NCBI GenBank assembly: GCA_963825575.1
Contig: CAWGUB010000030.1
Coordinates: 49,061-113,060 of the forward strand
Reading direction: 5' to 3'
DNA: 64,000 nucleotides
Source of the DNA: JAFDBW01 sp963825575
GTDB lineage: Bacteria > Desulfobacterota > Desulfuromonadia > Desulfuromonadales > BM103
Numbering within the stretch: position 1 is the stretch's first letter; each line of letters begins with the position of its first letter. Below, one piece after another: positions 34,003 to 41,962 of the stretch. Under the pieces are notes generated by a model. That model saw nothing but the letters and a program-made list of their open reading frames with translations, searched no databases and was not told where the DNA came from. The translations under genes were made by a program, and so were the position numbers.

Positions 34003-35174
34003 AACATCAGAACGAGTACCGCGACCCGGAACTGGCCCGCTTGCAATTGCGGGCGATTGCTGAAACTGTTGCCGGGTTCGACCGCTCCATGACTTTGATG
34101 GAGATCTGCGGCACCCATACCATGGCAATCTACCAGCATGGAATCCGGTCCCTGCTGCCAGAACAGATCAAGCTGATCTCGGGTCCCGGCTGCCCGGTCT
34201 GCGTCACCCCGGTCGGCTATGTCGACCAGGCCGTCGCACTGGCAAGGCGGGCCAATACGATCATCGCCACATTCGGTGATATGGTTCGCGTTCCCGGCTC
34301 CTCTACCAGCCTGCTCCACGAACAGGCCCGGGGAGCAACTGTCAAAATCGTTTATTCACCCCTTGACGCCGTGACTCTCGCCGCGAACAACCCTGCCAGC
34401 GACGTGGTCTTCCTCGGCGTCGGCTTTGAAACCACGACGCCGACAATCGCCGGGGCCATCCTGACCGCAGAAAAGAAAAACTGTAAAAATTTTTATGTCC
34501 TCTGCTCACACAAGACCATGCCCGCGCCGATGGCGGTGCTTGCCGGTGACCCGGAGCTCCAGGTTGACGGCTATCTTTGCCCGGCGCATGTCTCTGCAAT
34601 AATTGGCGCCAACGCCTACCAGCCCCTGGTCGATGCGTTCCGGGTTCCCTGCGTGATTACCGGTTTCGAACCTCTGGACGTCCTGCAGGGCGTTCTGATG
34701 CTGACCAAGCAGGTTGTCGCCGGGGAGGCACGAGTCGAAACCCAGTATCGTCGCGTGGTCAAACCTGACGGCAATCAGAAAGCTCGGGAGCTCCTTTACC
34801 GGGTGTTCGAACCATGCGACGCACGCTGGCGGGGAATTGGCGACATCCCTGCCAGCGGCCTGCGGCTGCGTGAAGCATATGCTCGTTTTGATGCGGACCG
34901 TGCCCTGCCGGTTGAAGTCGAACCTGCTGTTGAACAGATGGGGTGTCTGTGCGGCGAAATTCTCAAGGGAAAAGTCCGACCGGTCGACTGTCCGCTGTTT
35001 CGCACTACCTGTACTCCAGAGGATCCGGTAGGCGCCTGCATGGTTTCGAGTGAAGGAACCTGCGCAGCTGAGTACAAATACGGGGACTGGGGGCTGGGGA
35101 CGGGTAAAAGCTCATTGCCAGCCTCCAGCCCTCAGCCCCCAGTCCCCGGTCCTCAGCCCCCGGAGTTACCATGA
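33999..35174 (+). CDS. hypD: Hydrogenase iron-ligand scaffold HypD with aberrant Pro-rich tail
   Basis: 391 residues. Conserved blocks are MEICGTHTMAI (about 31-41), SGPGCPVCVTP (about 56-66), SHKTMPAPMAVL and the 4Fe-4S region MGCLCGEILKGKVRPVDCPLF (split at MGCLCGEILKG). With HypC it builds the Fe(CN)2CO group. The family normally ends near AAEYKYG. Here about 30 extra residues rich in Pro, Ser and Gly (SLPASSPQPPVPG and so on) follow, encoded by an intergenic-type G/C repeat. The stop then overlaps hypE by ATGA. Confidence 0.95.
   Translation: MKHQNEYRDPELARLQLRAIAETVAGFDRSMTLMEICGTHTMAIYQHGIRSLLPEQIKLISGPGCPVCVTPVGYVDQAVALARRANTIIATFGDMVRVPGSSTSLLHEQARGATVKIVYSPLDAVTLAANNPASDVVFLGVGFETTTPTIAGAILTAEKKNCKNFYVLCSHKTMPAPMAVLAGDPELQVDGYLCPAHVSAIIGANAYQPLVDAFRVPCVITGFEPLDVLQGVLMLTKQVVAGEARVETQYRRVVKPDGNQKARELLYRVFEPCDARWRGIGDIPASGLRLREAYARFDADRALPVEVEPAVEQMGCLCGEILKGKVRPVDCPLFRTTCTPEDPVGACMVSSEGTCAAEYKYGDWGLGTGKSSLPASSPQPPVPGPQPPELP
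35082..35164. repeat. G/C inverted repeat inside the hypD 3' end
   Basis: GGGGACTGGGGGCTG (35082-35096) is the perfect reverse complement of CAGCCCCCAGTCCCC (35133-35147), with 36 bases between. Further CAGCCCC words follow to 35162. The hairpin lies in the hypD coding frame directly before the hypE ribosome site GGAG. Confidence 0.92.
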
Positions 35175-36184
35175 AATCCGATATCATTCTGCTCGGACAC
35201 GGCAGTGGTGGCAAGCTCAGCCATGAACTGCTTGATGACCTGATCGTGCCGATTCTCTCCGGAATCGGTCAGCGCGACCAGAACGATGCCGCCGTACTGG
35301 CCGAGCAGCAAGGCCGACTTGCTTTTACGACCGACTCTTATGTGGTCGATCCAATCTTTTTCCCTGGCGGCAGCATTGGCGGCCTTGCCATCCATGGCAC
35401 GGTTAACGATCTGGCCATGGCCGGCGCGACACCGGTCGCCATCAGTGTCGGTTTGATTCTTGAAGAAGGTCTTGCGCTGAGCACCCTGCGGAACATCCTT
35501 GAGGATATGAGTGCTGCAGCACAAAAGGCCGGAGTCAAAATCATGACCGGCGATACCAAGGTCGTGCCACGTGGCAAGGCAGATAAAATCTTTATCAACA
35601 CATCCGGTATCGGGGTCATGGAACATGATCTGGAGATCTCCGGCCGCAACGCTCAGGTCGGCGACAAGATCCTGATCAATGGCACGATCGGCGATCACGG
35701 CATGGCGGTCATGGCCAGCCGTGAGGGTCTGGAACTGGAGAGCGACATCACCTCGGACAGCGCGCCGCTCAACAGCCTGGTCGCAGATCTGATTCGCGGA
35801 GTGGGTCGTCAACTGCACACCCTGCGCGACCCGACCCGCGGCGGCGTTGCCACTACGCTGAAGGAAATTGCCATTCAAGCAGAAGTGGGGATCACCCTGC
35901 TGGAAGACTCCCTGCCGGTTGGTTCGACAGTGGCTGGCGCCTGCGCCGTACTCGGTCTCGACCCACTATTCGTTGCCAATGAAGGCAAGCTGCTCGCTTT
36001 CGTTGCACCTGAGGCCCAGGAACAGGCTCTACAGATCATGCGTAGCCACAAATATGGTAAGGGAGCTGCCGTCATTGGCGAAGTGACCTCGGCCAACAGC
36101 GGCAAGGTACGCCTGCAGACGGCGATCGGCGGACTGCGTGCCATTGAAATGCTTGCCGGTGAACAACTCCCCAGAATCTGCTGA
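35171..36184 (+). CDS. hypE: Hydrogenase carbamoyl dehydratase HypE
   Basis: 337 residues, full length. N-terminal GHGSGGKLSHEL (about 7-18) and the AIR-synthase-like fold (TDSYVVDPIFFPGG, GTVNDLAMAGA, TGDTKVV) are typical. It ends LPRIC; the C-terminal Cys carries the carbamoyl group that is dehydrated to thiocyanate for CN ligands. HypF, which donates the carbamoyl, is not in the window, and no hydrogenase subunit is adjacent. Confidence 0.96.
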   Translation: MKSDIILLGHGSGGKLSHELLDDLIVPILSGIGQRDQNDAAVLAEQQGRLAFTTDSYVVDPIFFPGGSIGGLAIHGTVNDLAMAGATPVAISVGLILEEGLALSTLRNILEDMSAAAQKAGVKIMTGDTKVVPRGKADKIFINTSGIGVMEHDLEISGRNAQVGDKILINGTIGDHGMAVMASREGLELESDITSDSAPLNSLVADLIRGVGRQLHTLRDPTRGGVATTLKEIAIQAEVGITLLEDSLPVGSTVAGACAVLGLDPLFVANEGKLLAFVAPEAQEQALQIMRSHKYGKGAAVIGEVTSANSGKVRLQTAIGGLRAIEMLAGEQLPRIC

Positions 36185-36405
36185 ACAACTCGGTGTTTTC
36201 ACCAAACTGCGGACAAAAAGCTGCTCTTTTCCACGTATTACCCTACATAACATCGTCTCGACCATTAAAACAGCCTGATAAGTCAAATTATTTCAGACAC
36301 ATCCACGCCCAAACCTTATATGTAAAAAAATGGCACGCCTGATGCATTGTCAACTGTAATCGCATTCGCAGTCCGTTCCCGAATCCGTCGAAAAAGGAGA
36401 TCAAC
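36185..36405. other. Upstream region of the small membrane protein gene
   Basis: No frame or hairpin is supported. An AT-rich segment near 36315-36345 may hold a promoter for the gene at 36406. Confidence 0.35.
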
Positions 36406-36588
36406 ATGTTCAAGCTCTCGGCCCTTATTGGTAGTGTGGCATTTTTCTGCAGCAGCTGGCTCTCAGGATTTACTCTTCCGCGCATGATGTACAATGCGGG
36501 GGACTATCTCCTGATGCCGTTACTCGGCTATATCATGATCATCGTGGCAGCACAGGTTGCTGCCAGAGTACTTCCGGAACAATCTTAG
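36406..36588 (+). CDS. Small two-helix membrane protein, 60 residues
   Basis: It consists of an N-terminal hydrophobic segment (FKLSALIGSVAFFCSSWLSG) and a second helix (LLMPLLGYIMIIVAAQVAA), with RMMYNAGDY between them. AAAAAGGAGATCAAC before the ATG is a strong ribosome site. A terminator follows at 36647. No family recognised; possibly a small partner of a larger membrane complex. Confidence 0.72.
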   Translation: MFKLSALIGSVAFFCSSWLSGFTLPRMMYNAGDYLLMPLLGYIMIIVAAQVAARVLPEQS

Positions 36589-36646
36589 AACATCGAGCAG
36601 GGAACGGACCGGCTCAATCATTTAATATTTTCTGTGGAGTCACGCA

Positions 36647-36675
36647 AGGGGGAATGGATCATGTCCATTCCCCCT
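36647..36675 (+). terminator. Rho-independent terminator
   Basis: AGGGGGAATGGA, loop, TCCATTCCCCCT followed by CGATTT. A 12-bp stem after the small membrane protein gene. The rest of the 36589-36934 gap is AT-rich, with no gene seen. Confidence 0.8.
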
Positions 36676-36934
36676 CGATTTGGTGTCCCTGGTCGCATAT
36701 GAAACTTTTCTGGTTTGCCCTCAAAGTGACGAAGACAGCGTCTCAAAATCCAGAAAAGGTATTTTTTTACATTTTATTCACATAAATCACGTTCGAATTT
36801 CTTTATATAAATCGCCATCTTGTAAGATTTTTCCTTTTAAAAACAGTATTTTAAGAAATTTTGTCTATTGACGGCACTATCCAATTGGTCTTACCATTTA
36901 GTTAAATTCACCCTAGCAAAGAAAAGGAAAGACC

Positions 36935-37162
36935 ATGTTCGCCCTAACAGCAGTACTCAACAGGACAGCAAAGCACCTTCACCACTGGGTCCGTGAGATC
37001 GCCTATGATGACATGGCGCGCCAGGCATCGGACTGGATTCCCGAGGTATTGCGAGTAGAGAGCAAGCCCGTTGGCAAAAAACCGATAGAGCTTGACTTCG
37101 CTGTGCCGAAGAAGCATCGCCTCGACTGGATCCGCCGGACCATGCATCACCTGCCGCACTAA
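36935..37162 (+). CDS. Hypothetical protein of 75 residues
   Basis: A basic, soluble protein beginning MFALTAVLNRTAKHLHHW. It contains a Lys/Pro-rich mid-part (VESKPVGKKPIELDFAVPKK) and ends RTMHHLPH, with many His. AAAGGAAAG before the ATG is a fair ribosome site. A strong terminator follows, so the gene is a single transcript. No family recognised. Confidence 0.65.
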   Translation: MFALTAVLNRTAKHLHHWVREIAYDDMARQASDWIPEVLRVESKPVGKKPIELDFAVPKKHRLDWIRRTMHHLPH

Positions 37163-37190
37163 TTCTGCGTCAACTGACAATATTTTCGAA

Positions 37191-37217
37191 TGCGGAGCCC
37201 TCCAGGCTCCGCATTTT
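37191..37217 (+). terminator. Rho-independent terminator
   Basis: TGCGGAGCC, loop CTCCA, GGCTCCGCATTTTTT. Strong GC stem with a six-T run, 28 bases past the 75-residue gene. Confidence 0.93.
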
Positions 37218-37304
37218 TTGTCCCCGTCAACCAGGCCAGAGCTTGAAGCTACGAACCAGTTAAAACCAGGACACGCTGGAAAAACGCCCTTTCTGTACTT
37301 CCTA

Positions 37305-37332
37305 TTGACAGTTGGGAAAATCAGCGTATAAG
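37305..37332 (+). promoter_or_regulatory. Sigma-70-type promoter of the GNAT-deacetylase gene
   Basis: TTGACA at 37305-37310, 16-base spacer, TATAAG at 37327-37332. Being inside the longest open frame, it rules out a start before 37340 and supports the start at 37399. Confidence 0.75.
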
Positions 37333-37398
37333 TGCATCTCACGGGCATATGTGCACCACAAGGTGTGGCCGCAGCGTTTGTGCCCGCAAGGCATGGCC

Positions 37399-39138
37399 AT
37401 GTTTCGTATCCGCCGCATTCACGACAACCTGCTCCCGGTCAACCAGGCCGCCATTACCCAGGTTGAAAAGATTCTCGAGGACCAGTTCCCGCTGCTCGCC
37501 AAGAGCGACGTCGAAAAAATCCCCGAACTTCTGCGCAACCCGGTTAAGCAGGGGTTCCGCTCGATTCTCTACGTTGCCGAAGATGCCCACCAGCGGGTTC
37601 AGGGGTTTGCCCTGATCTCACATGCACCGGATCTGCGGTTCTGCTACCTGGACTACATCTCAGCCGCCAGGAAAACTACCGGCGGCGGCATTGGCGGAGC
37701 CCTCTACGAACACATCCGCGAAGAAGCCACGACCATGGGTGTCATCGGTATTTTTTTCGAGTGCCTGCCCGACGACCCGGCTCTCTGCAAGGACCCCGAG
37801 ACACTCAAGCAGAACCAGGCGCGACTGAGGTTCTACGAGAAGTACGGCGCCTTTCCGATCATCGGCACTGCCTACGAGACGCCGCTGAAGCCCGACGACG
37901 ACAACCCTCCCTACCTGGTATTCGATGCTCTCGGCCAAGCTGATGCTCTGGCATGTCCACAGGCGCGACTGATTGTGCGGGCCATCCTCGAGCTCCGCTA
38001 TGGCGATCTCTGCTCCCCGGAATACATTGCCAAGGTGGTCGATTCCATTACAGACGACCCGGTCCAGCTGCGGGCACCGCGCTACCACAAGAAGGTTTCC
38101 GGCGAAACCCGTCCCAGTATTAACCGCTCGCAGCGCATTGCACTGGTTGTCAATGAAAGCCACGAAATCCACCATGTCCGGGAGCGTGGCTATGTCGAAT
38201 CTCCGGTCCGGGTTCGCAGCATCCTCAAGGAGATCGACAAGACCGAACTTTTTCAGCGCCACCCTCCCCGGACTTATTCGGAGCGCTTTCTTCTCAGCAC
38301 TCACGATCGCGACTATGTCGAATACTTCCGCAAGGTCTGCCGCAACCTGCCGGCCGGTCAATCGCTCTACCCCTATGTCTTCCCGATCCGCAACAGCGCC
38401 CGGCCGCCCAAGGAGCTGGCTGTGCGCGCCGGATACTTCTGCATAGACACCTTCACACCGCTGAACATCAACGCCTGGAAAGCCGCCAAGGGCGCTGTCG
38501 ACTGTACCCTGACCGCAGCCACCACGATCCTCGAGGGGTACCGCCTGGCTTACGCTCTGGTGCGCCCGCCGGGACACCATGCCGAGCGCCGCGCCTTTGG
38601 CGGGTTCTGCTATTTTAACAATGCAGCCATAGCGGCTCAGATGCTCTCGGATTTCGGCCGTGTGGCGATACTCGACATCGATTATCACCACGGCAATGGC
38701 CAGCAGGTCATCTTTTACCAGCGCAGCGACATTCTGACTGTTTCGATCCATGGCCATCCCCGCTTTGCCTATCCGTATTTCAGTGGCTTCGAGGATGAAA
38801 TTGGCGAGGCTGACGGTGCCGGCTTCAATATGAACCTGCCGTTACCCGAGCAGCTCACCACTGAGCAATACCTTGCCGCATTAAGCAAGGCCATCAAACG
38901 CGTCGCTCGCTTCCAGCCAGACCACCTGGTGGTCTGCGTCGGTTTCGACACCGCCAAGGGTGATCCGACCGGCACCTGGGGACTTACCGGAGCAGACTTC
39001 AACCAGGTCGGACAGGCCATTGGCCAGATGAAACTGCCGACTTTACTGGTCCAGGAAGGGGGCTATCGCACCCGCAATATCGGCAGTAATGCCAGAAACT
39101 TTTTTACCGGGCTGTGGGCGGGCGCTTTCAGTGTCTGA
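37399..39138 (+). CDS. GNAT acetyltransferase - histone-deacetylase-like fusion
   Basis: 579 residues in two parts. Residues 1-190 are a GNAT-like domain (LYVAEDAHQRVQGFALIS, GGGIGGALYEHIREEA). Residues 225-575 are a class II-type deacetylase: RPPGHHAERRAFGGF, LDIDYHHGNGQQ, CVGFDTAKGDPTG and LVQEGGYRT give the His pair, the metal-binding Asp/His and the Tyr. Such deacetylases in bacteria act on acetyl-polyamines or other N-acyl amines. The start at 37399 follows AAGG by seven bases; ATG at 37393 is near. It lies next to, but has a promoter separate from, the ATP-grasp/aminomutase operon. Confidence 0.9.
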   Translation: MFRIRRIHDNLLPVNQAAITQVEKILEDQFPLLAKSDVEKIPELLRNPVKQGFRSILYVAEDAHQRVQGFALISHAPDLRFCYLDYISAARKTTGGGIGGALYEHIREEATTMGVIGIFFECLPDDPALCKDPETLKQNQARLRFYEKYGAFPIIGTAYETPLKPDDDNPPYLVFDALGQADALACPQARLIVRAILELRYGDLCSPEYIAKVVDSITDDPVQLRAPRYHKKVSGETRPSINRSQRIALVVNESHEIHHVRERGYVESPVRVRSILKEIDKTELFQRHPPRTYSERFLLSTHDRDYVEYFRKVCRNLPAGQSLYPYVFPIRNSARPPKELAVRAGYFCIDTFTPLNINAWKAAKGAVDCTLTAATTILEGYRLAYALVRPPGHHAERRAFGGFCYFNNAAIAAQMLSDFGRVAILDIDYHHGNGQQVIFYQRSDILTVSIHGHPRFAYPYFSGFEDEIGEADGAGFNMNLPLPEQLTTEQYLAALSKAIKRVARFQPDHLVVCVGFDTAKGDPTGTWGLTGADFNQVGQAIGQMKLPTLLVQEGGYRTRNIGSNARNFFTGLWAGAFSV

Positions 39139-39205
39139 AGAGCCCCTTCAAGACGTCTATAAGCTATTGGAATAAATAGGGTATTTATTTGCCTATATTT
39201 TTTTA

Positions 39206-39234
39206 TTGACAAGCAAAAACAGTGGGCGTATATG
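39206..39234 (+). promoter_or_regulatory. Near-consensus sigma-70 promoter of the ATP-grasp/aminomutase operon
   Basis: TTGACA at 39206-39211, 17-base spacer, TATATG at 39229-39234. The first gene starts 172 bases downstream, leaving a long leader. It is the best promoter match I saw in the window. Confidence 0.85.
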
Positions 39235-39248
39235 ACCAATAACTGACT

Positions 39249-39344
39249 GGCGTTCAGGGGCCGGGACCCACAGACGTGCCCGCTGAAAAAGTTGACCCCT
39301 TGAACCAGCCGCAAGCCGCAAGGCTAACCGGCCCTGAAGACGCC
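39249..39344 (+). ncRNA. Structured 5' leader, candidate cis-regulatory RNA
   Basis: The outer helix pairs GGCG-TTCAGGGGCCGG (39249-39264) with CCGGCCCTGAA-GA-CGCC (39328-39344): about 15 pairs with one G bulge and a two-base bulge. The enclosed 63 bases hold a hairpin AGCC...GGCT (39307-39324) and a second arm around GACCCACAGACGTG. About 60 bases remain before the first start codon. It is not a riboswitch class I can name. Confidence 0.55.
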
Positions 39345-39406
39345 ATCGACCCTTCCCGGTGGAAGGTAACCATTTCGCAGCTGGCTATTTTGTTAGGGGT
39401 TAACAC

Positions 39407-40486
39407 ATGCATATCGCGCTTTCCTTCAATCTGAAGGGAGATGCGGCCGGACCTATGGAAGATCCGGCCGAACCTCCTTCGGAACCTCCCGGTTCTACAT
39501 CCGACGATCTTTACGCCGAATGGGACGACATCCAGACCATCAAGGCAATGGAGGCGGCCCTGGCATTGCGCCACCAGGTCACACTGGTTGAGGCCAACCT
39601 CGATGCGTTCGAAACCTACCGGCGAATCCGGCCCGACCTGGTTTTCAACATCGCCGAAGGTCTGCATGGCGCCAGCCGTGAAGCACAGATTCCGGCCATG
39701 CTCGACATGCTCGGCATCCCCTACACGGGCAGCGACCCGCTGACGCTCGGCCTCTGCCTTGACAAGCGCCGCACCAAGGAAATCCTCGCCCACAACGGCA
39801 TCGCTACGCCGGAATTCACTGTCATCAATTCATTAACAGAAATTCCGACCGACCTCAACTACCCGCTGATGGTCAAACCGACTCTTGAAGGATCAAGCAA
39901 AGGTGTGACTGACAAAGCCCTGGTCCGCAACCGGCATGAGCTGGTCTGCCAACTGGAATGGGTGCTTGACACCTACCGGCAACCTGCCCTGGTCGAGGAG
40001 TTCCTCCCCGGCCGCGAATTCACCGTTGCCCTGATCGGCAACGGCAGTGACTTGGTTGTCCTGCCGATTGTCGAAATCAACTTCGACACCCTGCCTGCGG
40101 GTGTGCAGCCGATCTATTCCTATGAAGCCAAATGGCTCTGGGACCGCGAAGAGGACCCGCTACAGATATTCACCTGCCCGGCCGAACTCGACCCACTGCT
40201 GCGCATCAAGATCGAGAACCTGTGCAAATCAGCTTTCCATGCTCTGGGATGCCGTGACTGGTGCCGCATCGACGTTCGTCTCGATGGCCAGGGCCAGCCG
40301 CACATCATCGAACTCAACCCTCTCCCAGGCATCCTGCCCCGCCCGGAACAGAACAGTTGTTTCCCCAAGGCGGGTCGGGCTGCCGGCCTCTCTTACGAAG
40401 AGACGATCCTGGCTGTCGTCGACGCCGCCTGTGCGCGGCTTGAATTGCCAGTCGAGGAGAGCCGTGAACGTCGCCGTATGTTATAA
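39407..40486 (+). CDS. D-Ala-D-Ala-ligase-like ATP-grasp ligase A
   Basis: 359 residues of the ATP-grasp fold. EGLHGASREAQIPAMLDMLG (about 85-104), LDKRRTKEIL (about 122-131), VKPTLEGSSKG (about 156-166) and the metal/ATP block RIDVRLDGQG with IIELNPLPG match the D-Ala-D-Ala ligase superfamily. Cell-wall ddl genes normally sit in mur/fts clusters; this one does not. It joins an ATP-activated carboxylate to an amine. The first gene behind the structured leader. Its last 23 bases overlap the next ligase. Substrates unknown. Confidence 0.9.
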   Translation: MHIALSFNLKGDAAGPMEDPAEPPSEPPGSTSDDLYAEWDDIQTIKAMEAALALRHQVTLVEANLDAFETYRRIRPDLVFNIAEGLHGASREAQIPAMLDMLGIPYTGSDPLTLGLCLDKRRTKEILAHNGIATPEFTVINSLTEIPTDLNYPLMVKPTLEGSSKGVTDKALVRNRHELVCQLEWVLDTYRQPALVEEFLPGREFTVALIGNGSDLVVLPIVEINFDTLPAGVQPIYSYEAKWLWDREEDPLQIFTCPAELDPLLRIKIENLCKSAFHALGCRDWCRIDVRLDGQGQPHIIELNPLPGILPRPEQNSCFPKAGRAAGLSYEETILAVVDAACARLELPVEESRERRRML

Positions 40487-41462
40487 CCTCGTTCCTCCCG
40501 GCACCGGCCGAGGTGAGGCGATTGACCGCATCGCCGAACAGGGCGCTGAGCACGAAGCACACTCGGTTGCTGCCGCCCTGACCAAGCTCGGCCACAAGCC
40601 TGAGCTGGTTGCTTTAGGCGAAGATGTTGCCGCTTTCGCTGCCGAGCTGCGTCGTCTGCAACCCGACATCGCATTCAATCTCTGTGAAGCTTTCTGGGGC
40701 GACAGCCGCAAGGAGATGCACGTCGCTGCACTCTTTGACCTGCTCGGCGTCACCTATACAGGGGCGCCGCCCCTTTCCCTCGGATTGACCCAGGACAAGG
40801 CCCGCACCAAAGATCTGCTCTCGAAGCATCAACTGCCGACCCCCAAATACTGCCTGGTCAAGCTCGGCGAGCATTATTCGCGCGCTAAGGAAATGGTCTA
40901 TCCCCTGATCGTCAAACCACGCTGGGAAGATGCCTCGCAGGGGATCTCCAATGAAAGCGTGGTCAGCAATGAGAAAAAGCTGCTCGAACGCATCGACTAT
41001 GTGCATAAAACCTACCGCCAGGGAGCCCTGGTCGAAGAGTTTATCGAAGGACGCGAGATCAACGCGGCCATTATCGGCAACGGGCCCCATGACGTGCTGC
41101 CGCTCTCTGAAATCAAATTTCACCCTGACCTGGCCCAGCCGATTGTCAGCTACGAGGGGAAATGGCTCGAACAGTCCCAGCAGTACAAGCTGACCGAGCC
41201 GGTCTGCCCAACATCGCTCAAGATGCGTACAGAGATGTTGCTGCGTGACGTCGCCCTGCGAGCCTACAAGCTCCTCGAATGCCGCGACTACGCGCGGGTC
41301 GATTTTCGCTTGCGCGACGGCATCCCCTACATCCTGGAAGTCAACGCCAACCCGGACATCAGCCCCGAGGCAGGACTAGCCCGCAGCGCCCGCGAGGCCG
41401 ACCTAAGCTATCCGCAACTAATTGCTCGCATCCTGGCAATTGCCAGCAAACGGAAAAAATGA
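40464..41462 (+). CDS. D-Ala-D-Ala-ligase-like ATP-grasp ligase B
   Basis: 332 residues from the GTG at 40464, which has GGAG four to five bases before it. Motifs: NLCEAFWGDSRKEMHVAAL (about 62-80), LTQDKARTKDLL (about 102-113), VKPRWEDASQGIS (about 144-156) and RVDFRLRDG with ILEVNANPDISP. It is a diverged paralogue of the preceding ligase, overlapping it by 23 bases, so both are translationally coupled. Two consecutive ligases suggest stepwise joining of amino acids or use on different substrates. Confidence 0.88.
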   Translation: MNVAVCYNLVPPGTGRGEAIDRIAEQGAEHEAHSVAAALTKLGHKPELVALGEDVAAFAAELRRLQPDIAFNLCEAFWGDSRKEMHVAALFDLLGVTYTGAPPLSLGLTQDKARTKDLLSKHQLPTPKYCLVKLGEHYSRAKEMVYPLIVKPRWEDASQGISNESVVSNEKKLLERIDYVHKTYRQGALVEEFIEGREINAAIIGNGPHDVLPLSEIKFHPDLAQPIVSYEGKWLEQSQQYKLTEPVCPTSLKMRTEMLLRDVALRAYKLLECRDYARVDFRLRDGIPYILEVNANPDISPEAGLARSAREADLSYPQLIARILAIASKRKK

Positions 41463-41472
41463 GGTTACTGAC

Positions 41473-41937
41473 ATGCGCAAACTGAGACACGATGACATCC
41501 CTATGCTGGAGGAGATCCTGATTGCTACCGGTGCCTTCACGGATGCCGAGGTGACTGTTGCCGTTGAGCTCCTGGAAACAGTCGCAAGCGACCCTCTCCA
41601 GCAGGACTACGAAGTGGCCGTAGCGGATATCGGCGACCGCGTCGCCGGCTACGTGCTGTTCGGCCCGGTACCACTGACCGAAGGGAATTACGACCTTTAC
41701 TGGATCGCCGTCGACCCGGACACTCAGGGGAGCGGCGTCGGTCGGCGGCTGATGAAACATGTCGAAGACCAGGTGATCAAGCGCGGCGGTCGGCTGCTCT
41801 GCCTGGAAACCTCTTCGCAGGGAGGCTACCTGCGAACCAGGTCGTTTTATGAACAGGCGGGCTACATCGAAGAATCGTGCATCCGCGACTTCTACAAGCC
41901 CGGCGACGACCGCCTGACCTATGTCAAACGCTTCTGA
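41473..41937 (+). CDS. GNAT-family N-acetyltransferase
   Basis: 154 residues, a minimal GNAT domain. The acetyl-CoA loop is VDPDTQGSGVGRRLM (about 72-86), preceded by YWIA, with a C-terminal SFYEQAGYIEE. The ATG at 41473 follows GAGGT. It lies 10 bases after ligase B and 25 bases before the aminomutase. The beta-lysine acetyltransferase AblB is usually larger (about 270-290 residues), so acetylation of beta-lysine by this shorter enzyme is a hypothesis only. Confidence 0.88.
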   Translation: MRKLRHDDIPMLEEILIATGAFTDAEVTVAVELLETVASDPLQQDYEVAVADIGDRVAGYVLFGPVPLTEGNYDLYWIAVDPDTQGSGVGRRLMKHVEDQVIKRGGRLLCLETSSQGGYLRTRSFYEQAGYIEESCIRDFYKPGDDRLTYVKRF

Positions 41938-41962
41938 TCGCAGACAAAGGAGAATACCGGCG

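Noticed and set aside
37660..38757. 365-codon minus-strand frame
   Set aside because: Shadow of the GNAT-deacetylase gene, which shows clear motifs in its own frame.
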